Source of the DNA: Balanoglossus misakiensis
Lineage: Eukaryota; Hemichordata
Length of the DNA stretch: 64,000 nt
Reading direction: 5' to 3'
Assembly: GCA_040954595.2 (NCBI GenBank)
Contig: CM082598.2
Span: forward strand, 9,114,001-9,178,000
The notes under the pieces were generated by a model. It was not told the origin of the DNA, did no database searches, and saw nothing but the letters and a program-made list of their open reading frames with translations. Below, in pieces: positions 13,505 to 27,566 of this stretch. The position numbers were made by a program, and so were the translations under genes. Numbering within the stretch: position 1 is the stretch's first letter; every line of letters starts with the position of its first letter.

Positions 13505-15532
13505 TTATTGGGAGGGGAGAAATAAGGGCTGAGAGTTTGTTGCCGCCCTTACTGGGAGAGGAGAAACGATGGCTGAGAAATTATTGCCGCCATCCTTGGG
13601 AGGGGAGAAATAACGGCTGAGTGTTTGTTGCCGCCATTCTTGGGCGGGGAGAAATGATCGCAGAGAATTTGTTGCCGCCATTCTTGGGAGGGGAGAAATG
13701 ATGGCAGAGAATTTGTTGCCGCCATTCTTGGGAGGGGAGAAATGATGGCTGAGAATTTGTTGCCGCCATTCTTGGGCGGGGAGAAATGATGGCAGAGAAT
13801 TTGTTTCCGCCATTCTTGGGAGGGGAGAAATGATGGCTGAGAATTTGTTGCCGCCATTCTTTGGAGGGGAGAAATGATGGCAGAGAATTTATTGCCGCCA
13901 TCCTTGGAAGGGGAGAAATGATGGCTGAGAATTTGTTGCCGCCATTCTTGGGAGGGGAGAAATAACGGCTGAGAGTTTGTTGCCGCCATTCTTGGGAGGG
14001 GAGAAATGATGGCTGAGAATTTGTTGCCGTCATTCTTTGGAGGGGAGAAATGATGGCAGAGAATTTATTGCCGCCATCCTTGGGAGGGGAGAAATGATGG
14101 CTGAGAATTTGTTGCCGCCATTCTTGGGAGGGGAGAAATAACGGCTGAGACTTTGTTGCCGCCATTCTTGGGAGGGGAGAAATATTAGGGCTGAGAGTTT
14201 GTTGCAGCCATTCTTGGGAGGGGAGAAATGATGGCAGATAATCTGTTGCCGCCATTCTTTGTAGGGGAGAAACGATGGCTGAGAATTTATTGCCGCCATT
14301 CTTTGTAGGGGAGAAACGATGGCAGAGAATTTGTTGCCGCCATTCTTGGGAGGGGAGAAATAACGGCTGAGAGTTTGTTGCCGCCATTATTGGGAGGGGA
14401 GAAATGATAGCAGAGAATTTGTTGCCGCCATTCTTGGGGGGGGAGAAATAACGGCTGAGAGTTTGTTGCCGCCATTCTTGGGAGGGGAGAAATAACGGCT
14501 GAGAGTTTGTTGCCGCCATTATTGGGAGGGGAGAAATAAGGGCTGAGAGTTTGTTGCCGGCCTTACTGGGAGAGGAGAAACGATGGCTGAGAAATTATTG
14601 CCGCCATCCTTGGGAGGGGAGAAATAACGGCTGAGTGTTTGTTGCCGCCATTCTTGGGCGGGGAGAAATGATCGCAGAGAATTTGTTGCCGCCATTCTTG
14701 GGAGGGGAGAAATGATGGCAGAGAATTTGTTGCCGCCATTCTTGGGAGGGGAGAAATGATGGCTGAGAATTTGTTGCCGCCATTCTTGGGCGGGGAGAAA
14801 TGATGGCAGAGAATTTGTTTCCGCCATTCTTGGGAGGGGAGAAATGATGGCTGAGAATTTGTTGCCGCCATTCTTTGGAGGGGAGAAATGATGGCAGAGA
14901 ATTTATTGCCGCCATCCTTGGAAGGGGAGAAATGATGGCTGAGAATTTGTTGCCGCCATTCTTGGGAGGGGAGAAATAACGGCTGAGAGTTTGTTGCCGC
15001 CATTCTTGGGAGGGGAGAAATGATGGCTGAGAATTTGTTGCCGTCATTCTTTGGAGGGGAGAAATGATGGCAGAGAATTTATTGCCGCCATCCTTGGGAG
15101 GGGAGAAATGATGGCTGAGAATTTGTTGCCGCCATTCTTGGGAGGGGAGAAATAACGGCTGAGACTTTGTTGCCGCCATTCTTGGGAGGGGAGAAATATT
15201 AGGGCTGAGAGTTTGTTGCAGCCATTCTTGGGAGGGGAGAAATGATGGCAGATAATCTGTTGCCGCCATTCTTTGTAGGGGAGAAACGATGGCTGAGAAT
15301 TTATTGCCGCCATTCTTTGTAGGGGAGAAACGATGGCAGAGAATTTGTTGCCGCCATTCTTGGGAGGGGAGAAATAACGGCTAAGAGTTTGTTGCCGCCA
15401 TTATTGGGAGGGGAGAAATGATAGCAGAGAATTTGTTGCCGCCATTCTTGAGGGGGGGGGTGAGAAATAACGGCTGAGAGTTTGTTGCCGCCATTCTTGG
15501 GAGGGGAGAAATAACGGCTGAGAGTTTGTTGC
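13505..15532. repeat. Higher-order repeat, period 1014 bp, two copies
   Basis: Matching variant series recur 1,014 bp apart, for example at 13505 and 14519, and at 13549 and 14563. This is 23 monomers plus 2 bp of indel. The copies share rare variants such as GTTGCCGTCATTC at about 14028 and 15042, showing block duplication of many monomers at once. Confidence 0.75.
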
Positions 15533-17459
15533 CGCCATTATTGGGAGGGGAGAAATAAGGGCTGAGAGTTTGTTGCCGCCCTTATTGGGAGAGGAGAAAC
15601 GATGGCTGAGAAATTATTGCCGCCATCCTTGGGAGGGGAGAAATAACGGCTGAGAGTTTGTTGCCGCCATTCTTGGGCGCGGAGAAATGATGGCAGAGAA
15701 TTTGTTTCCGCCATTCTTGGGAGGGGAGAAATGATGGCTGAGAATTTGTTGCCGCCATTCTTTGGAGGGGAGAAATGATGGCAGAGAATTTATTGCCGCC
15801 ATCCTTGGGAGGGGAGAAATGATGGCTGAGAATTTGTTGCCGCCATTCTTGGGAGGGGAGAAATAACGGCTGAGACTTTGTTGCCGCCATTCTTGGGAGG
15901 GGAGAAATATTTGGGCTGAGAGTTTGTTGCAGCCATTCTTGGGAGGGGAGAAATGATGGCAGATAATCTGTTGCCGCCATTCTTTGTAGGGGAGAAACGA
16001 TGGCTGAGAATTTATTGCCGCCATTCTTTGTAGGGGAGAAACGATGGCAGAGAATTTGTTGCCGCCATTCTTGGGAGGGGAGAAATAACGGCTGAGAGTT
16101 TGTTGCCGCCATTATTGGGAGGGGAGAAATGATAGCAGAGAATTTGTTGCCGCCATTCTTGGGGGGGGGGGAGAAATAACGGCTGAGAGTTTGTTGCCGC
16201 CATTCTTGGGAGGGGAGAAATAACGGCTGAGAGTTTGTTGCCGCCATTATTGGGAGGGGAGAAATAAGGGCTGAGAGTTTGTTGCCGCCCTTATTGGGAG
16301 AGGAGAAACGATGGCTGAGAAATTATTGCCGCCATCCTTGGGAGGGGAGAAATAACGGCTGAGAGTTTGTTGCCGCCATTCTTGGGAGGGGAGAATTGAT
16401 GGCTGAGAATTTGTTGCCGCCATTCTTTGGAGGGAAGAAATAATGGCAGAGAATTTATTGCCGCCATCCTTGGGACGGGAGAAATAACGGCTGAGTGTTT
16501 GTTGCCGCCATTCTTGGGCGGGGAGAAATGATGGCAGAGAATTTGTTGCCGCCATCCTTGGGAGGGGAGAAATAACGGCTGAGTGTTTGTTGCCGCCATT
16601 CTTGGGAGGGGAGAAATGATGGCAGAGAATTTTTTGCCGCCATTCTTGGGAGGGAAGAAATGATTGCTGAGAATTTGTTGCCGCCATTCTTTGGAGGGGA
16701 GAAATGATGGCAGAGAATTTATTGCCGCCATCCTTGGGAGGGGAGAAATAACGGCTGAGAGTTTGTTGCCGCCATTCTTTGTAGTGGAGAAACGATGGCA
16801 GAGAGTTTGTTGCCGCCATTCTTGGGAGGGGAGAAATGATGGCTGAGAATTTGTTGCCGCCATTCTTGGGAGGGGAGAAATAACGGCTGAGAGTTTGTTG
16901 CCGCCATTCTTGGGAGGGGAGAAATATTAGGGCTGAGAGTTTGTTGCCGCCATTCTTGGGAGGGGAGAAATGATGGCAGATAATCTGTTGCCGCAATTCT
17001 TTGTAGGGGAGAAACGATGGCTGAGAATTTATTGCCGCCATTCTTTGTAGGGGAGAAACGATGGCAGAGAATTTGTTGCCGCCATTCTTGGGAGGGGAGA
17101 AATAACGGCTGAGAGTTTGTTGCCGCCATTATTGGGAGGGGAGAAATGATAGCAGAGAATTTGTTGCCGCCATTCTTGGGGGGGGGGAGAAATAACGGCT
17201 GAGAGTTTGTTGCCGCCATTCTTGGGAGGGGAGAAATAACGGCTGAGAGTTTGTTGCCGCCATTATTGGGAGGGGAGAAATAAGGGCTGAGAGTTTGTTG
17301 CCGCCCTTATTGGGAGAGGAGAAACGATGGCTGAGAAATTATTGCCGCCATCCTTGGGAGGGGAGAAATAACGGCTGAGAGTTTGTTGCCGCCATTATTG
17401 GGAGGGGAGAAATGATAGCAGAGAATTTGTTGCCGCCATTCTTGAGGGGGGGTGAGAAA

Positions 17460-20400
17460 TAACGGCTGAGAGTTTGTTGCCGCCATTCTTGGGAGGGGAG
17501 AAATAACGGCTGAGAGTTTGTTGCCGCCATTATTGGGAGGGGAGAAATAAGGGCTGAGAGTTTGTTGCCGCCCTTATGCGAGAGGGTAAACGATGGCTGA
17601 GAAATTATTGCCGCCCTCCTTGGGAGGGGAGAAATAACGGCTGAGAGTTTGTTGCCGCCATTCTTGGGCGGGGAGAAATGATGGCAGAGAATTTGTTTCC
17701 GCCATTCTTGGAAGGGGAGAAATGATGGCTGAGAATTTGTTGCCGCCATTCTTTGGAGGGGAGAAATGATGGCAGAGAATTTATTGCCGCCATCCTTGGG
17801 AGGGGAGAAATGATGGCTGAGAATTTGTTGCCGCCATTCTTGGGAGGGGAGAAATAACGGCTGAGACTTTGTTGCCGCCATTCTTGGGAGGGGAGAAATA
17901 TTAGGGCTGAGAGTTTGTTGCAGCCATTCTTGGGAGGGGAGAAATGATGGCAGATAATCTGTTGCCGCCATTCTTTGTAGGGGAGAATCGATGGCTGAGA
18001 ATTTATTGCCGCCATTCTTTGTAGGGTAGAAACGATGGCAGAGAATTTGTTGCCGCCATTCTTGGGAGGGGAGAAATAACGGCTGAGAGTTTGTTGCCGC
18101 CATTATTGGGAGGGGAGAAATGATAGCAGAGAATTTGTTGCCGCCATTCTTGAGGGGGGGTGAGAAATAACGGCTGAGAGTTTGTTGCCGCCATTCTTGG
18201 GAGGGGAGAAATAACGGCTGAGAGTTTGTTGCCGCCATTATTGGGAGGGGAGAAATAAGGGCTGAGAGTTTGTTGCCGCCCTTATTGGGAGAGGAGAAAC
18301 GATGGCTGAGAAATTATTGCCGCCATCCTTGGGAGGGGAGAAATAACGGCTGAGAGTTTGTTGCCGCCATTCTTGGGCGCGGAGAAATGATGGCAGAGAA
18401 TTTGTTTCCGCCATTCTTGGGAGGGGAGAAATGATGGCTGAGAATTTGTTGCCGCCATTCTTTGGAGGGGAGAAATGATGGCAGAGAATTTATTGCCGCC
18501 ATCCTTGGGAGGGGAGAAATGATGGCTGAGAATTTGTTGCCGCCATTCTTGGGAGGGGAGAAATAACGGCTGAGACTTTGTTGCCGCCATTCTTGGGAGG
18601 GGAGAAATATTTGGGCTGAGAGTTTGTTGCAGCCATTCTTGGGAGGGGAGAAATGATGGCAGATAATCTGTTGCCGCCATTCTTTGTAGGGGAGAAACGA
18701 TGGCTGAGAATTTATTGCCGCCATTCTTTGTAGGGGAGAAACGATGGCAGAGAATTTGTTGCCGCCATTCTTGGGAGGGGAGAAATAACGGCTGAGAGTT
18801 TGTTGCCGCCATTATTGGGAGGGGAGAAATGATAGCAGAGAATTTGTTGCCGCCATTCTTGGGGGGGGGGGAGAAATAACGGCTGAGAGTTTGTTGCCGC
18901 CATTCTTGGGAGGGGAGAAATAACGGCTGAGAGTTTGTTGCCGCCATTATTGGGAGGGGAGAAATAAGGGCTGAGAGTTTGTTGCCGCCCTTATTGGGAG
19001 AGGAGAAACGATGGCTGAGAAATTATTGCCGCCATCCGTGGGAGGGGAGAAATAACGGCTGAGAATTTGTTGCCGCCATTCTTGAGAGGGGAGAAATGAT
19101 GGCTGAGAATTTGTTGCCGCCATTCTTTGGAGGGAAGAAATGATGGCAGAGAATTTATTGCCGCCATCCTTGGGAGGGGAGAAATAACGGCTGAGTGTTT
19201 GTTGCCGCCATTCTTGGGCGGGGAGAAATGATGGCAGAGAATTTGTTGCCGCCATCCTTGGGAGGGGAGAAATAACGGCTGAGTGTTTGTTGCCGCCATT
19301 CTTGGGAGGGGAGAAATGATGGCAGAGAAATTATTGCCGCCATCCTTGGGAGGGGAGAAATGATGGCTGAGAATTTGTTGCCGCCATTCTTGGGCGGGGA
19401 GAAATGATGGCAGAGAATTTGTTTCCGCCATTCTTGGGAGGGGAGAAATGATGGCTGAGAATTTGTTGCCGCCATTCTTTGGAGGGGAGAAATGATGGCA
19501 GAGAATTTATTGCCGCCATCCTTGGGAGGGGAGAAATAACGGCTGAGAGTTTGTTGCCGCCATTCTTTGTAGTGGAGAAACGATGGCAGAGAGTTTGTTG
19601 CCGCCATTCTTGGGAGGGGAGAAATGATGGCTGAGAATTTGTTGCCGCCATTCTTGGGAGGGGAGAAATAACGGCTGAGAGTTTGTTGCCGCCATTCATG
19701 GGAGGGGAGAAATATTAGGGCTGAGAGTTTGTTGCCGCCATTCTTTGTAGGGGAGAAACGATGGCAGAGAATTTGTTGCCGCCATTCTTGGGAGGGGAGA
19801 AATAACGGCTGAGAGTTTGTTGCCGCCATTATTGGGAGGGGAGAAATGATAGCAGAGAATTTGTTGCCGCCATTCTTGAGGGGGGGTGAGAAATAACGGC
19901 TGAGAGTTTGTTGCCGCCATTCTTGGGAGGGGAGAAATAACGGCTGAGAGTTTGTTGCCGCCATTATTGGGAGGGGAGAAATAAGGGCTGAGAGTTTGTT
20001 GCCGCCCTTATGCGAGAGGGTAAACGATGGCTGAGAAATTATTGCCGCCCTCCTTGGGAGGGGAGAAATAACGGCTGAGAGTTTGTTGCCGCCATTCTTG
20101 GGCGGGGAGAAATGATGGCAGAGAATTTGTTTCCGCCATTCTTGGGAGGGGAGAAATGATGGCTGAGAATTTGTTGCCGCCATTCTTTGGAGGGGAGAAA
20201 TGATGGCAGAGAATTTATTGCCGCCATCCTTGGGAGGGGAGAAATGATGGCTGAGAATTTGTTGCCGCCATTCTTGGGAGGGGAGAAATAACGGCTGAGA
20301 CTTTGTTGCCGCCATTCTTGGGAGGGGAGAAATATTAGGGCTGAGAGTTTTTTGCAGCCATTCTTGGGAGGGGAGAAATGATGGCAGATAATCTGTTGCC

Positions 20401-21424
20401 GCCATTCTTTGTAGGGGAGAAACGATGGCTGAGAATTTATTGCCGCCATTCTTTGTAGGGGAGAAACGATGGCAGAGAATTTGTTGCCGCCATTCTTGGG
20501 AGGGGAGAAATAACGGCTGAGAGTTTGTTGCCGCCATTATTGGGAGGGGAGAAATGATAGCAGAGAATTTGTTGCCGCCATTCTTGAGGGGGGGTGAGAA
20601 ATAACGGCTGAGAGTTTGTTGCCGCCATTCTTGGGAGGGGAGAAATAACGGCTGAGAGTTTGTTGCCGCCATTATTGGGAGGGGAGAAATAAGAGCTGAG
20701 AGTTTGTTGCCGCCCTTATTGGGAGAGGAGAAACGATGGCTGAGAAATTATTGCCGCCATCCTTGGGAGGGGAGAAATAACGGCTGAGAGTTTGCTGCCG
20801 CCATTCTTGGGCGCGGAGAAATGATGGCAGAGAATTTGTTTCCGCCATTCTTGGGAGGGGAGAAATGATGGCTGAGAATTTGTTGCCGCCATTCTTTGGA
20901 GGGGAGAAATGATGGCAGAGAATTTATTGCCGCCATCCTTGGGAGGGGAGAAATGATGGCTGAGAATTTGTAGCCGCCATTCTTGGGAGGGGAGAAATAA
21001 CGGCTGAGACTTTGTTGCCGCCATTCTTGGGAGGGGAGAAATATTTGGGCTGAGAGTTTGTTGCAGCCATTCTTGGGAGGGGAGAAATGATGGCAGATAA
21101 TCTGTTGCCGCCATTCTTTGTAGGGGAGAAACGATGGCTGAGAATTTATTGCCGCCATTCTTTGTAGGGGAGAAACGATGGCAGAGAATTTGTTGCCGCC
21201 ATTCTTGGGAGGGGAGAAATAACGGCTGAGAGTTTGTTGCCGCCATTATTGGGAGGGGAGAAATGATAGCAGAGAATTTGTTGCCGCCATTCTTGGGGGG
21301 GGGGAGAAATAACGGCTGAGAGTTTGTTGCCGCCATTCTTGGGAGGGGAGAAATAACGGCTGAGAGTTTGTTGCCGCCATTATTGGGAGGGGAGAAATAA
21401 GGGCTGAGAGTTTGTTGCCGCCCT
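17460..21424. repeat. Higher-order repeat, period 2434 bp
   Basis: The segment at about 17460-18990 recurs at about 19894-21424. Diagnostic units repeat 2,434 bp apart (17605 and 20039, 18003 and 20437, 18282 and 20716), including the unusual CTTATGCGAGAGGG unit at 17573 and 20007. The offset is not a multiple of 44 because poly-G and other length variants lie inside. The second copy has a few private substitutions. Confidence 0.7.
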
Positions 21425-24400
21425 TATTGGGAGAGGAGAAACGATGGCTGAGAAATTATTGCCGCCATCCGTGGGAGGGGAGAAATAACGGCTGAGAATT
21501 TGTTGCCGCCATTCTTGAGAGGGGAGAAATGATGGCTGAGAATTTGTTGCCGCCATTCTTTGGAGGGGAGAAATAACGGCTGAGAGTTTGTTGCCGCCAT
21601 TCTTGGGAGGGGAGAAATAACGGCTGAGAGTTTTTTTGCCGCCATTATTGGGAGGGGAGAAATAAGGGCTGAGAGTTTGTTGCCGCCCTTATTGGGAGAG
21701 GAGAAACGATGGCTGAGAATTTATTGCCGCCATCCTTCGGAGGGTAAAATAACGGCTGGCAGTTTGTTGCCGCCATTCTTGGGAGGGGAGAAATGATGGC
21801 TGAGAATTTATTGCCGCCATTCTTGGGGGGGGGGAAATAACGGCTGAGAGTTTGTTGCCGCCATTCTTGGGAGGGGAGAAATAACGGCTGAGAGTTTGTT
21901 GCCGCCATTCATGGGAGGGGAGAAATATTAGGGCTGAGAGTTTGTTGCCGCCATTCTTGGGAGGGGAGAAATGATGGCAGATAATCTGTTGCCGCCATTC
22001 TTTGTAGGGGAGAAACGATGGCTGAGAATTTATTGCCGCCATTCGTTGTAGGGGAGAAACGATGGCAGAGAATTTGTTGCCGCCATTCTTGGGAGGGGAG
22101 AAATAACGGCTGAGAGTTTGTTGCCGCCATTCTTGGGAGGGGAGAAATAACGGCTGAGAGTTTGTTGCCGCCATTATTGGGAGGGGAGAAATAAGGGCTG
22201 AGAGTTTGTTGCCGCCCTTATTGGGAGAGGAGAAACGATGGCTGAGAATTTATTGCCGCCATCCTTCGGAGGGTAAAATAACGGCTGGCAGTTTGTTGCC
22301 GCCATTCTTGGGAGGGGAGAAATGATGGCTGAGAATTTATTGCCGCCATTCTTGGGGGGGGGGGGAAATAACGGCTGAGAGTTTGTTGCCGCCATTCTTG
22401 GGAGGGGAGAAATAAGGGCTGAGAGTTTGTTGCCGCCCTTATTGGGAGAGGAGAAACGATGGCTGAGAATTTATTGCCGCCATCCTTCGGAGGGTAAAAT
22501 AACGGCTGGCAGTTTGTTGCCGCCATTCTTGGGAGGGGAGAAATGATGGCTGAGAATTTATTGCCGCCATCATTGGGAGGGGAAAATATCAGCTGACAGT
22601 TTGTTGCCGCCATTCTTGGGAGGGCAGAAGCGATGGCAGAGACTTTATTGCCGCCATTCTTGGAAGGGGAGAAATAAGGGCTGAGAGTTTGTTGCCGCCA
22701 TTCTTGGGAGAGGAGAAATAATGGCAGATAATTTGTTGTCGCCATTCTTTGTAGGGGAGAAACGATGACAGAGAATTTATTGCCGCCATTCTTTGTAGGG
22801 GAGAAACGATGGCACAGAATTTATTGCCGCCATTCTTTGTAGGGGAGAAACGATGGCAGAGACTTTATTGCCGCCATTCTTGGAAGGGGAGAAATAAGGG
22901 CTGAGAGTTTGTTGCCGCCATTCTTGGGAGGGGAGAAATGACGGCAGAGAATTTGTTGCCGCCATTCTTGGGAGGGGAGAAATAACGGCTGAGAGTTTGT
23001 TGCCGCCATTCGCGGGATGAGCGAAATGAGGACAGAGAATATTTTACGGTTGCTGCCATTCTTTGCAGAGGAGAAATGAGGGCAGAGAATTTATTGCCGC
23101 CATCCTTGGGAAGGGAGAAATAACGGCTGAGAGTATATTGCCGCCATTCTCGGGAGGGGAGAAAGGATAGCAGAGAATTTGTTGCCGCCATTCTTGGGGG
23201 GGGGATGAGAAATAACGGCTGAGAGTTTGTTGCCGCCATTCTTGGGAGGGGAGAAATAACGGCTGAGAGTTTGTTGCCGCCATTCTTGGGAGGGGAGAAA
23301 TAACGGCTGAGAGTTTGTTGCCGCCATTCTTGGGAGGGGAGAAATGATGGCTGAGAATTTGTTGCCGCCATTCTTGGGAGGGGAGAAATAACGGCTGAGA
23401 GTTTGTGGCCGCCATTATTGGGAGGGGAGAAATGATGGCTGAGAATTTGTTGCCGCCATTCTTTGGAGGGGAGAAATGATGGCAGAGAATTTATTGCCGC
23501 CATCCTTGGGAGGGGAGAAATAACGGCTGAGAGTTTGTTGCCGCCATTCTTGGGCGGGGAGAAATGAAAGATGAGAATTTGTTGCCGCCATTCTTGGGAG
23601 GGGAAAAATGATGGCTGAGAATTTCTTGCCGCCATTCTTTGGAGGGGAGAAATAACCGCTGAGAGTTTGTTGCCGCCATTCTTGGGCGGGGAGAAATGAT
23701 GGCAGAGAATTTGTTGCCGCCATTCTTGGGAGAGGAGAAATAATGGCTGAGAATTTGTTGCCGCCATTCTTTGGAGGGGAGAAATGATGGCAGAGAATTT
23801 ATTGCCGCCATCCTTGGGAGGGGAGAAATAACGGCTGAGAGTTTGTTGCCGCCATTCTTGGGCGGGGAGAAATGATGGCAGAGAATTTGTTGCCGCCATT
23901 CTTGGGAGGCGAGAAATGATGGCTGAGAATTTGTTGCCGCCATTCTTTGGAGGGGAGAAATGATGGCTGAGAATTTTTTGCCGCCATTCTTGGGAGGGGA
24001 GAAATAACGGCGGAGAGTTAGTTGCCGCCATTCTTGGGAGGGGAGAAATAACGGCTGAGAGTTTGTTGCCGCCATTCTTTGTAGTGGAGAAACGATGGCA
24101 GAGAGTTTGTTGCCGCCAGTCTTGGGAGGGGAGAAATGATGGCTGAGAATTTGTTGCCGCCATTCTTGGGAGGGGAGAAATGATGGCAGAGAGTTTGTTG
24201 CCGCCATTCTTGGGAGGGGAGAAATGATGGCTGAGAATTTGTTGCCGCCATTCTTGGGAGGGGAGAAATAACGGCTCAGAGTTTGTTGCCGCCATTCATG
24301 GGAGGGGAGAAATATTAGGGCTGAGAGTTTGTTGCCGCCATTCTTGGGAGGGGAGAAATGATGGCAGATAATCTGTTGCCGCCATTCTTTGTAGGGGAGA

Positions 24401-27400
24401 AACGATGGCTGAGAATTTATTGCCGCCATTCGTTGTAGGAGAGAAACGATGGCAGAGAATTTGTTGCCGCCATTCTTGGGAGGGGAGAAATAACGGCTGA
24501 GAGTTTGTTGCCGCCATTCTTGGGAGGGGAGAAATATCGGCTGAGAGTTTGTTGCCGCCATTATTGGGAGGGGAGAAATAAGGGCTGAGAGTTTGTTGCC
24601 GCCCTTATTGGGAGAGGAGAAACGATGGCTGAGAATTTATTGCCGCCATCCTTCGGAGGGTAAAATAACGGCTGGCAGTTTGTTGCCGCCATTCTTGGGA
24701 GGGGAGAAATGATGGCTGAGAATTTATTGCCGCCATTCTTGGGGGGGGAAATAACGGCTGAGAGTTTGTTGCCGCCATTCTTGGGAGGGGAGAAATAACG
24801 GCTGAGAGTTTGTTGCCGCCATTATTGGGAGGGGAGAAATAAGGGCTGAGAGTTTGTTGCCGCCCTTATTGAGAGAGAAGAAACGATGGCTGAGAATTTA
24901 TTGCCGCCATCCTTCGGAGGGTAAAATAACGGCTGGCAGTTTGTTGCCGCCATTCTTGGGAGGGGAGAAATGATGGCTGAGAATTTATTGCCGCCATCAT
25001 TGGGAGGGGAAAATATCAGCTGACAGTTTGTTGCCGCCATTCTTGGGAGGGCAGAAGCGATGGCAGAGACTTTATTGCCGCCATTCTTGGAAGGGGAGAA
25101 ATAAGGGCTGAGAGTTTGTTGCCGCCATTCTTGGGAGGGGAGAAATAATGGCAGATAATTTGTTGTCGCCATTCTTTGTAGGGGAGAAACGATGGCAGAG
25201 AATTTATTGCCGCCATTCTTTGTAGGGGAGAAACGATGGCACAGAATTTATTGCCGCCATTCTTTGTAGGGGAGAAACGATGGCAGAGACTTTAATGCCG
25301 CCATTCTTGGAAGGGGAGAAATAAGGGCTGAGAGTTTGTTGCCGCCATTCTTGGGAGGGGAGAAATGACGGCAGAGAATTTGTTGCCGCCATTCTTGGGA
25401 GGGGAGAAATAACGGCTGAGAGTTTGTTGCCGCCATTCGCGGGATGAGCGAAATGAGGACAGAGAATATTTTACGGTTGCTGCCATTCTTTGCAGAGCAG
25501 AAATGAGGGCAGAGAATTTATTGCTGCCATCCTTAGGAAGGGAGAAATAACGGCTGAGAGTATATTGCCGCCATTCTCGGGAGGGGAGAAAGGATAGCAG
25601 AGAATTTGTTGCCGCCATTCTTCGGGGGGGATGAGAAATAACGGCTGAGAGTTTGTTGCCGCCATTTTTGGGAGGGTAGAAATAACGGCTGAGAGTTTGT
25701 TGCCGCCATTCTTGGGAGGGGAGAAATAACGGCTGAGAGTTTGTTGCCGCCATTCTTGGGAGGGGAGAAATGATGGCTGAGAATTTGTTGCCGCCATTCT
25801 TGGGAGGGGAGAAATAACGGCTGAGAGTTTGTGGCCGCCATTATTGGGAGGGGAGAAATGATGGCTGAGAATTTGTTGCCGCCATTCTTTGGAGGGGAGA
25901 AATGATGGCAGAGAATTTATTGCCGCCATCCTTGGGAGGGGAGAAATAACGGATGAGAGTTTGTTGCCGCCATTCTTGGGCGGGGAGAAATGATAGATGA
26001 GAATTTGTTGCCGCCATTCTTGGGAGGGGAAAAATGATGGCTGAGAATTTGTTGCCGCCATTCTTTGGAGGGGAGAAATAACCGCTGAGAGTTGGTTGCC
26101 GCCATTCTTGGGAGGGGAGAAATGATGGCTGAGAATTTGTTGCCGCCATTCTTGGGAGGGGAGAAACGATGGCAGAGAATATATTGCCGCCATTCTTTGT
26201 AGGGGAGAAACGATGGCAGAGACTTTATTGCCGCCATTCTTGGAAGGGGAGAAATAAGGGCTGAGAGTTTGTTGCCGCCATTCTTGGGAGGGGAGAAATG
26301 ACGGCAGAGAATTTGTTGCCGCCATTCTTGGGAGGGGAGAAATAACGGCTGAGAGTTTGTTGCCGCCATTCGCGGGATGAGCGAAATGAGGACAGAGAAT
26401 ATTTTACGGTTGCTGCCATTCTTTGCAGAGGAGAAATGAGGGCAGAGAATTTATTGCCGCCATCCTTAGGAAGGGAGAAATAACGGCTGAGAGTATATTG
26501 CCGCCATTCTCGGGAGGGGAGAAAGGATAGCAGAGAATTTGTTGCCGCCATTCTTGGGGGGGGGATGAGAAATAACGGCTGAGAGTTTGTTGCCGCCATT
26601 CTTGGGAGGGTAGAAATAACGGCTGAGAGTTTGTTGCCGCCATTCTTGGGAGGGGAGAAATAACGGCTGAGAGTTTGTTGCCGCCATTCTTGGGAGGGGA
26701 GAAATGATGGCTGAGAATTTGTTGCCGCCATTCTTGGGAGGGGAGAAATAACGGCTGAGAGTTTGTGGCCGCCATTATTGGGAGGGGAGAAATGATGGCT
26801 GAGAATTTGTTGCCGCCATTCTTTGGAGGGGAGAAATGATGGCAGAGAATTTATTGCCGCCATCCTTGGGAGGGGAGAAATAACGGCTGAGAGTTTGTTG
26901 CCGCCATTCTTGGGCGGGGAGAAATGATAGATGAGAATTTGTTGCCGCCATTCTTGGGAGGGGAAAAATGATGGCTGAGAATTTGTTGCCGCCATTCTTT
27001 GGAGGGGAGAAATAACCGCTGAGAGTTTGTTGCCGCCATTCTTTGGCGGGGAGAAATGATGGCAGAGAATTTGTTGCCGCCATTCTTGGGAGGGGAGAAA
27101 TAATGGCTGAGAATTTGTTGCCGCCATTCTTTGGAGGGGAGAAATGATGGCAGAGAATTTATTGCCGCCATCCTTGGGAGGGGAGAAATAACGGCTGAGA
27201 GTTTGTTGCCGCCATTCTTGGGCGGGGAGAAATGATGGCAGAGAATTTGTTGCCGCCATTCTTGGGAGGCGAGAAATGATGGCTGAGAATTTGTTGCCGC
27301 CATTCTTTGGAGGGGAGAAATGATGGCTGAGAATTTTTTACCGCCATTCTTGGGAGGGGAGAAATAACGGCGGAGAGTTTGTTGCCGCCATTCTTGGGAG

Positions 27401-27566
27401 GGGAGAAATGATGGCAGAGAATATATTGCCGCCATCCTTGGGAGGGGAGAAATAACGGCTGAGAGTTTGTTGCCGCCATTCTTGGGAGGGGAGAAATGAT
27501 GGCTGAGAATTTGTTGCCGCCATTCTTGGGAGGGGAGAAATAACGGCTGAGAGTTTGTGGCCGCCA

